Of a DNA stretch of 64,000 nt, positions 51,321 through 61,608 are shown one piece after another (the first letter of the stretch is position 1; every line of letters starts with the position of its first letter). The notes under the pieces were generated by a model that was not told the DNA's origin, ran no database searches, and was given only the letters and a program-made list of their open reading frames with translations. Origin of the DNA: Arthrobacter sp. B1I2. GTDB taxonomy: Bacteria; Actinomycetota; Actinomycetes; Actinomycetales; Micrococcaceae. The translations under genes and the position numbers were made by a program. The stretch lies in contig NZ_JAUSYC010000001.1 of NCBI RefSeq assembly GCF_030816485.1, forward strand, positions 1,922,001-1,986,000. The letters are read 5' to 3'.

Positions 51321-51343
51321 CGCCGGGTGAGGAAGGCGTGCGC

Positions 51344-52501
51344 TCAGTCTTCGATCGGGAAGGCGACGGCTTCGCCCACCACCCGCAAACACAGCTCCAT
51401 ACCGGGCCGCGCGATCGAGGCGTTCCAGTGCCGGATGGTGATCACTTCGCCGCCGCCGGGGTACCGGTGATCGGCGTGCTCCGCCACTTCCTGGGGGACG
51501 TTCAGCTTCAGCCGCACTGTGGTTTCCGGGCCGAAGTAGTCCGTGTCCACCACCACGCCGCGGATGGGGCCGTCCTCGGCGATGCGGATCTGTTCCGGCC
51601 GCAGCATCAGCTGCACCCGTCCCTGCGCCGGCGGCCGGCGCACCGGGATGCCGCCCAGGGAACAGGTGGCCAGGGACCCCTCCAGCCAGGCGTCCAGGAT
51701 GACGGCGTCGCCCAGGAATTCAGCGGTGGCCCGGTCCGCGGGGCGGGTGTACACCACAAAGGGGTTGCCGATCTGGGCCAGCTTGCCGCCGCGCATCACG
51801 GCCACCTGGTCGGCGAAGGAGAGGGCCTCGGCCTGGTCGTGGGTGACCAGGATGGTGGTGACGCCGGCTTCGGCCAAGACCTTGGCCACCGCGCGGCGGG
51901 TGGCCACCCGGAGCCCGGCGTCCAGCGCGGAGAAGGGCTCGTCCAGGAGCATCAGTTCCGGTTCACGTGCCAGCGCCCGGGCCAGCGCCACCCGCTGCTG
52001 CTGGCCGCCGGAAAGCTGGTGCGGCCGGCGCTTGGCCATGGACGCATCCAAGGACACCATCTCCAGGAGTTCGGCCACGCGGGCGGCGACGGCGCGGCGG
52101 CCGCCCTCCAGCTTGGCCGCATCAAGGCCGAAGGCAACGTTCTGGCCCACGGTGAGGTGCGGGAACAGGGCGCCGTCCTGGGCCACATACCCGATCTGCC
52201 GCTTGTGCGCCGGAAGCCAGGCGCCGTCACCGGCCACGGTGGTGCCGTTGAGCGAAATGGTGCCGGTGTCCGGGTGTTCAAAGCCGGCGATCAGGCGCAG
52301 GAGCGTGGTCTTGCCGGAGCCGGACGGGCCCACGATGGCGGTGGTTCCGCCCTTGGCCACGGACAGGTTGACGCCCTTCAGGACCGCCTGGGGTCCGAAG
52401 TTCTTGGTGACGTCCGTGATCTGCAGGTGGCTGTTGGTGGTTGCCGCCACGGAGGGCGCCACCCGAGGCCCGTGCAGCCTGCGGGTTGATGGTGCTGTCA
52501 C
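51344..52501 (-). CDS. ABC transporter ATPase, Fe(III) uptake (FbpC-like)
   Basis: A 385-residue ATPase. Walker [14 protein letters not shown] (about 58-70), signature [15 protein letters not shown], Walker [13 protein letters not shown] and a TOBE-like C-terminal domain (about 285-380) match the FbpC/PotA group. It powers import by the permease just upstream. Start is a GTG overlapping the permease stop (GTGA), so the pair is translationally coupled. With the iron box at 55230, iron is the best substrate. Confidence 0.88.
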   Translation of the reverse strand: MTAPSTRRLHGPRVAPSVAATTNSHLQITDVTKNFGPQAVLKGVNLSVAKGGTTAIVGPSGSGKTTLLRLIAGFEHPDTGTISLNGTTVAGDGAWLPAHKRQIGYVAQDGALFPHLTVGQNVAFGLDAAKLEGGRRAVAARVAELLEMVSLDASMAKRRPHQLSGGQQQRVALARALAREPELMLLDEPFSALDAGLRVATRRAVAKVLAEAGVTTILVTHDQAEALSFADQVAVMRGGKLAQIGNPFVVYTRPADRATAEFLGDAVILDAWLEGSLATCSLGGIPVRRPPAQGRVQLMLRPEQIRIAEDGPIRGVVVDTDYFGPETTVRLKLNVPQEVAEHADHRYPGGGEVITIRHWNASIARPGMELCLRVVGEAVAFPIED

Positions 52502-54087
52502 TGTCCGGCTACTTTCTTGGACTGTTGGAAGAGGAGATAGGTCATGGGGGCGGAAAGCAGGATCATCAGCAGGGCGTAGGGCGCGGCTCCTGCATAGTCG
52601 ATCTCGCTGCTCTTGCTCCAGAACTCGGTGGCCAGCGTTTTGGTGCCGTTGGGGGACAGGAGCAAGGTGGCGGTGAGTTCATTGGCAATGGCCAGGAACA
52701 CCAGGGCAGCCCCGCCCGCGGCGGCCGGGGCCGTGAGCCGCAGGGTAACGCGGATGAAGGCCAGCAGCGGCGGCTTGCCCAGCGCCTGGGCTGCCTCATC
52801 GAGTTCCTTGGGGGCCTGGGCCAGCCCGGCGCGGAGGTTCACCAGGGCCCGGGGAAGGAACAGGAGCACATACGCCGCCACCAGCAGCCCCGCGGTCTGG
52901 TACATCCCTGGAACCATCCGGATGCTCACGGTGACGAACGCCAGCGCCACCACGATGCCGGGCATGGAACTGGTGACATAGTTGGAGAGTTCCAGTGACT
53001 TGCTGAACCAGCCGGGGTGCCTGACGGCCAGGTATGCCATGGGGAAAGCCACCACGGTGGTGGCTGCGGCGCCGGCCAGCCCGTAGGTGAACGTGGTGAA
53101 GAGGGCCGGAAGGAACTCGGACGCGGTCCAGATCTCTGCTCCGCCGGCCACGATCCAGCGCACCACGTAGTACAGCGGGAGTCCGAACGCCAGGGCTGTG
53201 AGCACGAGCAGGAACAGCTGCGCGGGGACCTGGTAGGCGTGCAGCGGAAGCCGCAGCGCCTTTGCCTGGACGCCGGACCCGATCCGGGCGTAACGGGCGG
53301 TGCCACGGCTGCGGACCTCCGCCAGCAGCAGGAGCAGGCAGAAAAGCACCAGGACGCTGGCCAGCATGTTCCCGGCCGCGCCGTTGAAGGTGGACTGGTA
53401 CTGGGTCATGATCGCGGTGGTGAAGGTATCAAACCGGATCATGGCGAACGCGCCGTATTCGGCCAGCAGGTGCAGCCCCACCAGCAGCGCCCCGCCGGTC
53501 AGGGCGATCCGGAGCTGGGGGAGCACCACCCGGAAGAAGGTCCGCCAGGCACCCAGCCCCAGGGCAGCGGCGGACTGCTCGATGGCCGGGTCCAGGCGGC
53601 TCAGGGTGGCGGCCGCCGGGATGTACACCAGCGGGAAATAGGACAGTGTGGAGATCAGGATCCCCGAGCCCAGGCCGCCCAGCGACGGGATGGCAGAGAC
53701 CCACGCGTAGCTGTTGACGAATGCGGGGACGGCCAGCGGGGCGGCCAGCAGCACGGCCCAGACGCGGTGGCCGCGGAGCCTGGTCCGTTCCACCAGCCAC
53801 GCCCCCGCCACGCCAAGCAGCAGGCACAGCGGGATGGTGGCGGCCATGAGCAGCAAGGTGTTCAGCAGCAGTTCGCCCACGCGGGGGCGCAGGATGAGGC
53901 CGACGGCGGTGTCCCACCCGGTTGCCACCGTCATGTACGCCACGTACCCCAGCGGGACGAGGGAGAAGAGGGCGATCAGCACCGCCAGGACGGACACCGC
54001 GGAAACGCCGAAAGGCGGGCGGGGGCTGCTGCCCCGGCCCGCCGTCGTCGTGTTCCGCCTTGGCGGAGCAGATAGATCGGTGGTCAC
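52498..54087 (-). CDS. ABC transporter permease, Fe(III) uptake (FbpB-like, fused tandem)
   Basis: A 529-residue, roughly 12-helix permease made of two homologous halves. The EAA-type loops [20 protein letters not shown] (about 185-204) and [20 protein letters not shown] contact the ATPase. The tandem duplicated form is typical of the FbpB/SfuB family of ferric iron permeases, where one chain replaces a dimer. GTG start at 54087, four bases after the binding-protein stop; the end overlaps the ATPase gene. Confidence 0.87.
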   Translation of the reverse strand: MTTDLSAPPRRNTTTAGRGSSPRPPFGVSAVSVLAVLIALFSLVPLGYVAYMTVATGWDTAVGLILRPRVGELLLNTLLLMAATIPLCLLLGVAGAWLVERTRLRGHRVWAVLLAAPLAVPAFVNSYAWVSAIPSLGGLGSGILISTLSYFPLVYIPAAATLSRLDPAIEQSAAALGLGAWRTFFRVVLPQLRIALTGGALLVGLHLLAEYGAFAMIRFDTFTTAIMTQYQSTFNGAAGNMLASVLVLFCLLLLLAEVRSRGTARYARIGSGVQAKALRLPLHAYQVPAQLFLLVLTALAFGLPLYYVVRWIVAGGAEIWTASEFLPALFTTFTYGLAGAAATTVVAFPMAYLAVRHPGWFSKSLELSNYVTSSMPGIVVALAFVTVSIRMVPGMYQTAGLLVAAYVLLFLPRALVNLRAGLAQAPKELDEAAQALGKPPLLAFIRVTLRLTAPAAAGGAALVFLAIANELTATLLLSPNGTKTLATEFWSKSSEIDYAGAAPYALLMILLSAPMTYLLFQQSKKVAGQ

Positions 54088-54091
54088 GGAA

Positions 54092-55147
54092 TTAGAGGAG
54101 TCCGGCCTTGGTCATCAGGTCGGTGACCTTTTCGGAGTTGAGCTTGGCGGCGTCAACCTTGGGAGCCTGCAGGTCCTTGATGGGAACCAGCTTGTCGTTG
54201 GCGGGGACATCGGAGCCGATGGCGTACTCGAAGGACGTTCCGTTCTTCAGGACTTCCTGGCCCTTCTTGCCCGTGATGAACTTCAGGAACTGCTGCGCGG
54301 CGGCAGCGTTCTTGGAGGACTTGAGCACGCCGCCGCCGGAGACGGACAGGAAAGCACCCGGGTCCTCGTTCTTGAAGTAGTACGGCGTGACGTTCTTGGA
54401 GTTCTCGCCGGTCTTGGCCTGGTCGCCGTAGTAGTAGTAGTGGTAGATCAGGGCGGCATCCACTTCACCGGCGTTGACTGCCTTCATGGCCGTGCTGTTG
54501 CCCTTGTAGGCCTTGGAGTTCTCCTTCATGCCCTTCAGCCACTCCTCGGTGGCGGACTCGCCCTTCAGCTCCAGCAGCGCTGAGACGATGGCCTGGAAGT
54601 CGGCGCCGCTGGGGGATGCGGCCCACTTGCCCTGCCATTCCGGCTTGGCCAGGTCAAGCATGGACTTGGGCAGCTGATCCTCGGTGAGCTTGGCCTTGTT
54701 GTACACCAGGACGGTGGAGCGGGCGGCGATGCCAGTCCATTTGCCGGTGGACGGCGCGAATTCGGCGGGCACCTGGGCCAGGGTGTCCTTGTCGACGTCG
54801 GCGAACAGGCCTGCGTTCTCCACCTGCGTCATGGCGGGGGAGTTCTCGGTGAGGAACACATCCGCGGGGGACGCCTGGCCTTCCTGGATGATCTGGTTGG
54901 ACAGCTCGGTGTCTGAGCCCTGGCGCATGGTCACCTTGATGCCGGTTTCCGCCGTGAAGGCATCCACCCATTCCTTGGTGAGGCTTTCGTGCTGGGCGTT
55001 GTACACCGTGATCTCACCCGAAGCGGCGCCGCCGGAAGCGGAGGACGAGCTGTCGCCGGCAGGGGTGGCGCCGCCGCAGGCGGTCAGGCCAAGAGCTGCG
55101 GTGGCGGCGAGTGCGATGCCGGCCAGCGCGCTGTTGCGGATCTTCAT
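54092..55147 (-). CDS. Fe(III) ABC transporter substrate-binding lipoprotein (FbpA-like)
   Basis: A 351-residue lipoprotein with the lipobox LTACGG (C24). The mature part matches the FbpA type: [51 protein letters not shown], and the tyrosine-rich [20 protein letters not shown] region (about 217-236), whose neighbouring tyrosines chelate ferric iron. It captures Fe(III) outside the cell for the adjoining permease. The DtxR-type iron box lies 83 bases upstream, so it should be switched on when iron is short. Confidence 0.9.
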   Translation of the reverse strand: MKIRNSALAGIALAATAALGLTACGGATPAGDSSSSASGGAASGEITVYNAQHESLTKEWVDAFTAETGIKVTMRQGSDTELSNQIIQEGQASPADVFLTENSPAMTQVENAGLFADVDKDTLAQVPAEFAPSTGKWTGIAARSTVLVYNKAKLTEDQLPKSMLDLAKPEWQGKWAASPSGADFQAIVSALLELKGESATEEWLKGMKENSKAYKGNSTAMKAVNAGEVDAALIYHYYYYGDQAKTGENSKNVTPYYFKNEDPGAFLSVSGGGVLKSSKNAAAAQQFLKFITGKKGQEVLKNGTSFEYAIGSDVPANDKLVPIKDLQAPKVDAAKLNSEKVTDLMTKAGLL

Positions 55148-55229
55148 TGAGGCTGCTTTCGGTGGGGAAAAAATCTGCTTGAACCGAGGTCCTGATGGGC
55201 GCCGTAAACGGTGCCTATGTCAGGAAACT

Positions 55230-55248
55230 GTAGGGTAGGCAAACCTAA
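55230..55248 (-). promoter_or_regulatory. DtxR/IdeR iron box before the Fe(III) transporter
   Basis: GTAGGGTAGGCAAACCTAA (or the complement starting TTAGGTTTGCC) matches the 19-bp DtxR consensus TTAGGTTAGGCTAACCTAA at 16 of 19 positions. Located 83 bases before the binding-protein start. Confidence 0.8.
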
Positions 55249-55328
55249 GCTCCAAGCCGGAAAGCGCTTTAAGTGACGAGGTTCACATCAATTACGCAAA
55301 CATGGCGTGACCTAATTCCTTTTGGACA

Positions 55329-55907
55329 TCAGCGGCGTCCCCGGAGGCCCCGGAGGACCGCCGCGGCCCCGAGCCCGGCCAGCACCCACGGCCCGGCAAC
55401 GATGATCGGGTCCATCCACGCGTGGTTGGTGTCCACACGCTTCCCGGCCCGGGATTTGAACCCGTTGCCGGAGAATTCGCCGCCGATCCCGGTCTCTGTT
55501 ATGGGGTTGTCCGGCCGCGGAGCAGCCAGGGACTTCAGGTGGTTCTCCCATGCATCCACCCGGTCCGCGGCGATCAGCAGCAGCCAGTGCGCCGCCCGCC
55601 CTTCGCTGAACCTGCGGTAGGCGTACTTCCGGATCGCCCCGGAGGCGCCTTTGAGCGGGGCCGAGGTGCCGAAGACGGGCGGCAGCATAGCGTGCTCGAT
55701 GGACCGTTCCCGGGGCTGGTTTTCGGGCTGGCGGTCCGGAAACTTCCAGTGCGCGCCGGTCTCGATGCCGGGCTGCTCGCGCGGAAAGGACGGGCGGTCC
55801 TTAGGGTCCAGGTCCACGCCCCAGCCCGGGATGCGGGCGCGGAGGGCCATCGAGGACTCGGGGGATGGGGACTTTCCCGCCTTGTACGGGGTTGCGGGTT
55901 CGGTCAT
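55329..55907 (-). CDS. Hypothetical protein, 192 aa, C-terminal membrane segment
   Basis: No family recognised. The N-terminal 60 residues are hydrophilic (PYKAGKSPSPESSMALRARI). A central region (IRKYAYRRFSEGRAAHWLLL, LIAADRVDAWENHLKSL) looks helical. One hydrophobic segment lies near the end (about 165-185, WMDPIIVAGPWVLAGLGAAA), followed by a basic LRGLRGRR tail. It starts 13 bases after the zinc alcohol dehydrogenase stop, so the two are co-transcribed; the tail could anchor a partner to the membrane. Confidence 0.7.
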   Translation of the reverse strand: MTEPATPYKAGKSPSPESSMALRARIPGWGVDLDPKDRPSFPREQPGIETGAHWKFPDRQPENQPRERSIEHAMLPPVFGTSAPLKGASGAIRKYAYRRFSEGRAAHWLLLIAADRVDAWENHLKSLAAPRPDNPITETGIGGEFSGNGFKSRAGKRVDTNHAWMDPIIVAGPWVLAGLGAAAVLRGLRGRR

Positions 55908-55920
55908 GGTGCGCTCCCTT

Positions 55921-57069
55921 TCAGGCAGTGGTGGAAACGATCAGGGGCTTGATGCAGTTGTCCAGCTTGGACGAGAACAGGTGGTAGCCCTCTGCGATGT
56001 GCTCCAGCGGGATCCGGTGCGTCACAATGTCGCTGGGCTTCAGGTAGCCGTTCCGGATGTGCTCGAACAACCGCGGCCACTGGCGTTTCACCGGGCACTG
56101 GTTCATGCGCAATGTCAGGCCCTTGTTGACGGCGTCACCGAATTTCACGGCACTGAAGATGGGGCCGTAGGCTCCCACCACGGAAACCGTTCCGCCCTTG
56201 CGGACCGAGTCGATGGCCCAGTTCAGTGCCACGGGGGAGCCGCCCTGCAGCTTCAGTTTTGCCGCCGTCACGTGCTGGAGGAAGTTTCCGTCCGCCTCGG
56301 CCCCCACGGCGTCGATGACGACGTCGGCGCCCAGGTAGTCGGTGGCCTTCTTCAGGTGCACCACGATGTCGTCGTACTCGGCGAAGTTGTACGTCTCGGC
56401 GTGGGCGAAGCTGCGGGCTTTCTCCAGCCGGTAGTCCAGGTGGTCAATCACGATGACCCTGCCCGCTCCCATCAGCCAGGCCGACTTCGCCGCGAACAGG
56501 CCCACGGGGCCGGCGCCGAACGCCACCACCGTGTCGCCCTCCACGATGTCGCCCAGCTGGGCCCCGAAGTAGCCGGTGGGAAGGGCATCGGTAAGCAGCA
56601 CCGCGTCCTCCTCATCCATCCAGTCCGGGATCCTCGCCGGCCCCACGTCCGCGAACGGTACCCGGACGAACTCGGCCTGGCCGCCGTCGTACCCACCGCA
56701 GGTGTGGGAGTAGCCGTAGATGCCGCCCACCGCCGTGGCATTCGGGTTGACGTTGTGGCAGTTGGAGTAGAGGCCGCGGGCACAGAACCAGCAGGACCCG
56801 CAGTAGACGTTGAACGGCACCATCACGCGGTCGCCGGGGATCAGGTTCTGCACCGAGGAGCCCACCTGGTGCACCACTCCCACGAACTCGTGGCCGAACG
56901 TGGTGCCCACCCGGGTGTCCGGCATCATGCCGTGGTAAAGGTGCAGGTCCGAGCCGCAGATCGCGCCCGTGGTCACCCGGATGATCGCGTCGTTGGGGTG
57001 TTCGATTTTTGGAATGTCTTTTTCTTCGACCCGGATCTTGTACGGGCCGCGGTACACCATTGCGCGCAT
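55921..57069 (-). CDS. Zinc-dependent alcohol dehydrogenase (MDR family, formaldehyde/threonine DH-like)
   Basis: A 382-residue medium-chain dehydrogenase. GAICGSDLHLYHG gives the first catalytic zinc cysteine, GHEFVGVVHQVG the zinc histidine. CGSCWFCARGLYSNC carries the structural-zinc cysteines. FGAGPVGLFAAKSAWLMGAG is the NAD-binding motif, and IDHLDYRLEKAR the acidic cofactor residue. It resembles the formaldehyde dismutase/glutathione-independent formaldehyde dehydrogenase group. Substrate unknown. A 192-residue gene follows closely. Confidence 0.88.
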   Translation of the reverse strand: MRAMVYRGPYKIRVEEKDIPKIEHPNDAIIRVTTGAICGSDLHLYHGMMPDTRVGTTFGHEFVGVVHQVGSSVQNLIPGDRVMVPFNVYCGSCWFCARGLYSNCHNVNPNATAVGGIYGYSHTCGGYDGGQAEFVRVPFADVGPARIPDWMDEEDAVLLTDALPTGYFGAQLGDIVEGDTVVAFGAGPVGLFAAKSAWLMGAGRVIVIDHLDYRLEKARSFAHAETYNFAEYDDIVVHLKKATDYLGADVVIDAVGAEADGNFLQHVTAAKLKLQGGSPVALNWAIDSVRKGGTVSVVGAYGPIFSAVKFGDAVNKGLTLRMNQCPVKRQWPRLFEHIRNGYLKPSDIVTHRIPLEHIAEGYHLFSSKLDNCIKPLIVSTTA

Positions 57070-57261
57070 TCGTGCCGCCTTTGTGTGTGGCCGGCAGTGG
57101 GAGGTTCCTGGCCGGAACCAACCCCGTTGCTTGAGGCCCCACCGCGATCTTCACAGGCTTCCATCCGGAGGGAACGAGGTCAAGGGTGCCTGCCCGGGTT
57201 GGGGAGGACGACGGCGGGTAGGGACTTGGGAGAGAGGCGTACGTGACGAAAGGGGAACAGG

Positions 57262-57780
57262 ATGTCCAGCGAGAGTACCGGCGCGGCCGTCACGGGCGCT
57301 GCCAAGGCCCGCGCCGCCGTCGCACCTGCCTTCCTGCTGGGGATGGGGCTGGGTGGTTTTGTGGACGGGATCGTGCTGCACCAGCTTCTCCAGTGGCACC
57401 ACATGCTGACCCACACGGAGCCGGGGAATCCCAGGACGGTTCCCGGGCTGGAGCTGAACACGCTGGCCGACGGCCTGTTCCACGCGGCCATGTGGGTGCT
57501 GGTGGCGGCCGCCGCATTCCTCACTATCCGTGCCCGCCGGAACGGCACCCTGTCTCCGGGCTGGGCCTTCCACGCCGGCCTGGTGCTGCTTGGTTGGGGT
57601 GTCTTCAATGTGCTGGAAGGCCTGGTCAACCACCAGCTCCTGGGGATCCACCACGTCCGCGACGACCTGGGCGGGCCCCTGGCCTGGGACCTCGGCTTCC
57701 TGGTACTGAGCGTGGTCCTGGCTGTGGCGGGCTGGTTCCTGTACCGGCGGGCTGCAGTTGGGGTGCGGGCCGGCAACTAG
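57262..57780 (+). CDS. DUF2243 membrane protein
   Basis: A 172-residue protein with four helices. GMGLGGFVDGIVLHQLLQWH (about 27-46) is the signature of DUF2243, with paired histidines at about 40 and 45-46 and later GLFHAAMWV and LVNHQLLGIHHVRDD. The histidine pattern suggests a metal or heme site in the membrane; function unknown. It is divergent from the alcohol dehydrogenase and converges on ctaD across a repeat-rich gap. Confidence 0.86.
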   Translation: MSSESTGAAVTGAAKARAAVAPAFLLGMGLGGFVDGIVLHQLLQWHHMLTHTEPGNPRTVPGLELNTLADGLFHAAMWVLVAAAAFLTIRARRNGTLSPGWAFHAGLVLLGWGVFNVLEGLVNHQLLGIHHVRDDLGGPLAWDLGFLVLSVVLAVAGWFLYRRAAVGVRAGN

Positions 57781-57789
57781 GCGGCCAAC

Positions 57790-57883
57790 CGCTGGCGCTG
57801 CGCAAAGACACTGGCGCTGCGCAAAATCGCTGGCGCGGCGCAAAAACGCTGGCGCGGCCCGAATTCGGGTAGCGCCAGCGTTT
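57790..57883. repeat. 19-bp tandem repeats feeding into a 40-bp palindrome
   Basis: Four 19-base units (CGCTGGCGCTGCGCAAA form) start at 57790, 57809, 57828 and 57847. The fourth becomes the left arm of a palindrome: AAACGCTGGCGC at 57844-57855 with its perfect complement at 57872-57883, and an inner palindrome CCCGAATTCGGG at 57858-57869. It fills most of the gap between the convergent DUF2243 and ctaD genes. Confidence 0.88.
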
Positions 57884-57910
57884 CTGCGACTCGAAAAGCA
57901 GCGCGTGCCG

Positions 57911-59666
57911 CTACTTGTTCGGGTTGGGGTCGTGCAGGTCGTGCTCCCCGATGTCCGCCGCACCCAGGATGCTTTCCGCGGGGGCGTCCTCTGACGGATG
58001 GAGCCGGACGCTCAGCTCGGGATGGTGCAGGTCCAGGGCGGGGCGCTCCGACCGGATGCGGGGCAGCGAGGTGAAGTTGTGCCGCGGCGGTGGGCAGGAC
58101 GTGGCCCACTCCAGCGAAGCGCCGAAGCCCCAGGGGTCATCCACGGTGACCTTCTTGCCGGCACGCCAGGTGATATAGACGTTCCAGAAGAACGGAATGA
58201 GGGATGCTCCCAGAAGGTAGGAGCCAATGGTGGAGAACTGGTTCATGCCCGTGAAGTTGTCCTCCGGCATGTAGTCCGCGTACCGGCGTGGCATGCCCAG
58301 GACACCCAGCCAGTGCTGGATCAGGAACGTGGCGTGGAAGCCCAGGAAAAGCATCCAGAAATGGATCTTGCCCAACCGCTCGTTCAGCATGGTGCCGGTG
58401 AACTTGGGCCACCAGAAATAGAACCCTGCGAACATGGCGAACACCACGGTGCCGAACACCACGTAGTGGAAGTGCGCCACCACGAAGTAGGAGTCCGAAA
58501 CGTGGAAGTCCATGGGCGGCGAGGCCAGGATGATCCCGGTGAGGCCGCCGAAGAGGAACGTGGCCAGGAACCCCATGCTCCACAGCATGGGGGTCTCAAA
58601 CGTCAGCGACCCGCCCCACATGGTGCCAATCCAGTTGAAGAACTTCACGCCGGTGGGCACCGCGATGAGCATGGTCATGAATGCGAAGAACGGCAGGAAC
58701 ACCGCACCGGTGACGTACATGTGGTGCGCCCACACCGTCACCGAGAGGGCCGCAATGGCGATGGTGGCATACACAATGCCCTTGTAGCCGAACAGGGGTT
58801 TGCGGCTGAAGACCGGGAAGATCTCTGACACGATGCCGAAGAACGGCAGCGCGATGATGTACACCTCGGGGTGGCCGAAGAACCAGAACAGGTGCTGCCA
58901 GAGGATGGCGCCGCCATTGGCGGGATCGAAGATGTGCGCACCGAACTTCCGGTCCGCGCCCAGGGCGAACAGGGCGGCGGCCAGCGCGCGGGAAGGCCAT
59001 GAGCACCAGGATGGCGGTGACCAGGGTGTTCCAGGTGAAGATGGGCATCCGCCACATGGTGAGCCCCGGGGCGCGCATGCAGATGATGGTGGTGATGAAG
59101 TTGACGGAGCCCAGGATGGTGCCGAAGCCGGACAGCGCCAGGCCGAAGACCCACAGGTCACCGCCGATGCCGGGGGTGAAGGTGGTGTTGTTCAGCGGCG
59201 CGTAAGCGAACCAGCCGAACGAGGCCGCGCCCTGCGGGGTGATGAACCCGGACACCGCGATGGTGGAGCCGAACAGGAAGAACCAGAATGCCAGCGCGTT
59301 CAGCCGCGGGAATGCCACGTCGGGCGCGCCGATCTGCAGCGGCATGATCACGTTGGCGAACCCGGCGAACAGCGGTGTGGCGAACATCAGCAGCATGATG
59401 GTGCCGTGCATGGTGAACAGCTGGTTGTACTGCTCTTTGGTCTGCAGGATCTGCATGCCGGGTTCGAACAGCTCGGCGCGGATCAGCAGCGCCATCACGC
59501 CGCCCGCGCAGAAGAACACGAACGACGCGATCAGGTACATGTACCCGATGGTCTTGTGGTCGGTGGAGGTGATCCAGTTGACGACGATGGTGCCTTTGGA
59601 GCGCCGGACCACTGCCGGTGCCGCCGTAGCCGCGGTTCCGCCCATTCTCTGGCCTGTGGTGGTCAT
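57911..59666 (-). pseudogene. ctaD: Cytochrome c oxidase subunit I, frame broken by one extra base near 58990
   Basis: The two frame parts (59666 to about 58995, then to 57911) join into a 584-residue subunit I if one base is dropped; the break lies within FP(AL)[11 protein letters not shown] at about 58988-58996, in a CGCGCG run. Before it are [20 protein letters not shown] and [19 protein letters not shown] (heme histidine). After it come [20 protein letters not shown] (CuB and Tyr), [10 protein letters not shown] and [12 protein letters not shown] core respiratory gene of an aerobe, with both parts fully conserved, argues for sequence error. It forms the oxygen-reducing heme-copper core with CtaC, 14 bases upstream. 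Confidence 0.9.
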
Positions 59667-59680
59667 GTCGGTGCCCTCCT

Positions 59681-60568
59681 TTACTGTGCTGCTTCCGGGA
59701 CCTGCGGGGACGGGGCCGATAGCGGTGTCCTGTTGAAGTCGGCGCCCAGGTTGCCGGTGTTGCCCTTGGCCTTCAGGTCGGCCATGTGGCTGTCATACTC
59801 CTGCTGGCTCACCACCCGGACCTTGAAGAGCATCTCCGAGTGGTACTCGCCGCAAAGCTCGGCGCACTTTCCCATGTATTCGCCGGTGCGTTGGGGGGTG
59901 ATGCTGATGTACGGGTTGTACTGTTCGTGGCCCGGGTACAGGTCGCGTTTCTGCAGGAAATCAACCACCCAGAAGGAATGCTGCACGTCCCGGGACTGCA
60001 GGTGCAGCTCCACTGTCTTCCCCACCGGAAGGTAGAGCGTGGGCAGCCGGTCGGGCGCGCCCCAGTCGCCGGTCAGGTGGGCCTGCTGTCCGGCGTCCTC
60101 GTGGACCTGTTCCTTGACGTAGTTGAAATCCCAGGACCACTGTTTGCCGAAGACATCGATCACGACGTCCGGGTTGGGGTAGCGCTCATCGATGGCACGC
60201 TGTTCCCGGTCCGTGAAAACGAACAGGACGCCGATGACGATCAGCGGGATGGCCAGGTAGAAGACCTCAAGAGGGAGGTTGTAGCTCAATTGCGGGGGAA
60301 AGCCCACCGTATTCTTCCTGCGCCTGTACGCCACGATGACCCAGATCATCAGTCCCCAAGTGATGATGCCCACCACGAGTGCAGCGATCCAGGAGTTGAC
60401 CCACAGGTCCGTAATCAGTTCCGTGTTGTTGGTGGTGTCCCGGTTTCCGGGAAGGAAGCCGCGGGAGACTTCGGCGGAGCAGGAGGCCAGTGCCGGCAGG
60501 GCAAGAACGCCCGCGGCCAGCGCTGCGAAGCGCCGCATGCTGTGGTTCTTGAAAGGTTTCCTAGCCAC
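59681..60568 (-). CDS. ctaC: Cytochrome c oxidase subunit II
   Basis: About 295 residues. A lipoprotein-type signal with ALASC (cysteine near 30) precedes two membrane helices (about 57-78 and 100-120). The CuA domain has [19 protein letters not shown] and [12 protein letters not shown], giving both cysteines, histidines and methionine. It takes electrons from cytochrome c and passes them to subunit I. The GTG at 60568 has GGAGGG upstream; in-frame ATGs at 60586, 60607 and 60652 extend the N-terminus with non-conserved residues. ctaD follows after 14 bases. Confidence 0.9.
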   Translation of the reverse strand: MARKPFKNHSMRRFAALAAGVLALPALASCSAEVSRGFLPGNRDTTNNTELITDLWVNSWIAALVVGIITWGLMIWVIVAYRRRKNTVGFPPQLSYNLPLEVFYLAIPLIVIGVLFVFTDREQRAIDERYPNPDVVIDVFGKQWSWDFNYVKEQVHEDAGQQAHLTGDWGAPDRLPTLYLPVGKTVELHLQSRDVQHSFWVVDFLQKRDLYPGHEQYNPYISITPQRTGEYMGKCAELCGEYHSEMLFKVRVVSQQEYDSHMADLKAKGNTGNLGADFNRTPLSAPSPQVPEAAQ

Positions 60569-60736
60569 TTGTGGTCCCTCCGGCATGCTCCAGAAGCCCA
60601 GTTGCATGAGCCCACCACTGGCCCGGGGACCAGCGGTTGTGTGCCCCACCATACGCGGGGAGGATGCTGATGGGAAGAGGTTCTGCCGCGGCCGGGAAGA
60701 CGCCGGCGGCAGCCCTCCCGGACCGGAAGGACAGCC

Positions 60737-61591
60737 ATGGTTTCAGCGGACATGATCATTGCGGCGGGACAGTTCAGCGCGGGCACCGATCCCGGGGGAA
60801 ATGCGACGGCGGCCGGCTGGCTCATTGCGGATGCTGCGGCGGCGGGGGCGGAACTGGTGGTCCTCCCGGAGTCCAGCCTGTACGGCACCAGCGAAGCAGC
60901 CGGGGCCATTGCGGCCGTCGCGGAGGACCTGGAGGGTCCGTTCATCCGGAGCATCGCCGGGTTTGCCAGGGAGCATGGGATCGCGGTGGTGGTGGGAACC
61001 TACGAAAGGACGGAAGCGGGCCTGCCGTTCAACACCCTGGTGGCGCTGGACAGCCGCGGGGACATCCTGGGCTGCTACCGGAAGGTGCATCTCTACGATG
61101 CATTCGGATACCGGGAAAGCGACGGCATCTCACCGGGCAGTGCGGAGGAACCGTTTGTCTTCAGCCTGGGTGGCTTCCGGTTTGGGACGTTCACCTGTTA
61201 CGACCTGCGCTTCCCCGAGAGCGCGAGGGCCGCCGTCGACGCCGGAGCGGACGTCCTGCTGGTGCCGTCCATGTGGATCCCGGGGCCCGGCAAGGAGGAC
61301 CACTGGGCCACGCTGGCCAAGGCGCGGGCCATCGAGAATACGGCCTACGTCCTGGCGGCCAACCAAGCCGGCCCGCTCGCCACCGGATTCTCCATGGCCG
61401 TGGACCCGGCCGGTGTGGTGGTAGCCAACGCGGGTGAGGAACCGGGCCTGATCGTGGCGCGCCTCAGCCGGGAACGGCTGAACCAGGTGCAAGGGCGGGT
61501 GCCGGTGCTCGCAAACCGGCGCTTCGCCGTCGTACCTCTTCCGCGGGAGCCTGCCTCAGGCACTGTTTCAAGCGCCAAGCCGGACGGCTGA
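60737..61591 (+). CDS. Carbon-nitrogen hydrolase (nitrilase superfamily)
   Basis: A 284-residue nitrilase-fold hydrolase. Glutamate in VLPESSLYG (about 47), lysine in YRKVHLYDAFG (about 115) and the nucleophile cysteine in FTCYDLRFPE (about 154) form the Glu-Lys-Cys triad. It hydrolyses an amide or nitrile; similar proteins act as omega-amidases or deaminated-glutathione amidases. GGAAGGACAG lies just before the ATG. It is divergent from ctaC and converges on the DUF2231-like gene with 17 bases between stops. Confidence 0.88.
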   Translation: MVSADMIIAAGQFSAGTDPGGNATAAGWLIADAAAAGAELVVLPESSLYGTSEAAGAIAAVAEDLEGPFIRSIAGFAREHGIAVVVGTYERTEAGLPFNTLVALDSRGDILGCYRKVHLYDAFGYRESDGISPGSAEEPFVFSLGGFRFGTFTCYDLRFPESARAAVDAGADVLLVPSMWIPGPGKEDHWATLAKARAIENTAYVLAANQAGPLATGFSMAVDPAGVVVANAGEEPGLIVARLSRERLNQVQGRVPVLANRRFAVVPLPREPASGTVSSAKPDG

Positions 61592-61608
61592 CGCGCCGGA
61601 GTGGGCGG

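Noticed and set aside
55651..57246. A 531-residue open frame opposite the zinc alcohol dehydrogenase
   Set aside because: Antisense shadow; the dehydrogenase motifs on the other strand are unambiguous.
57790..57865. Repeat array considered as a CRISPR
   Set aside because: Units are directly adjacent with no spacers and there are no cas genes; it is a tandem repeat joined to a palindrome.
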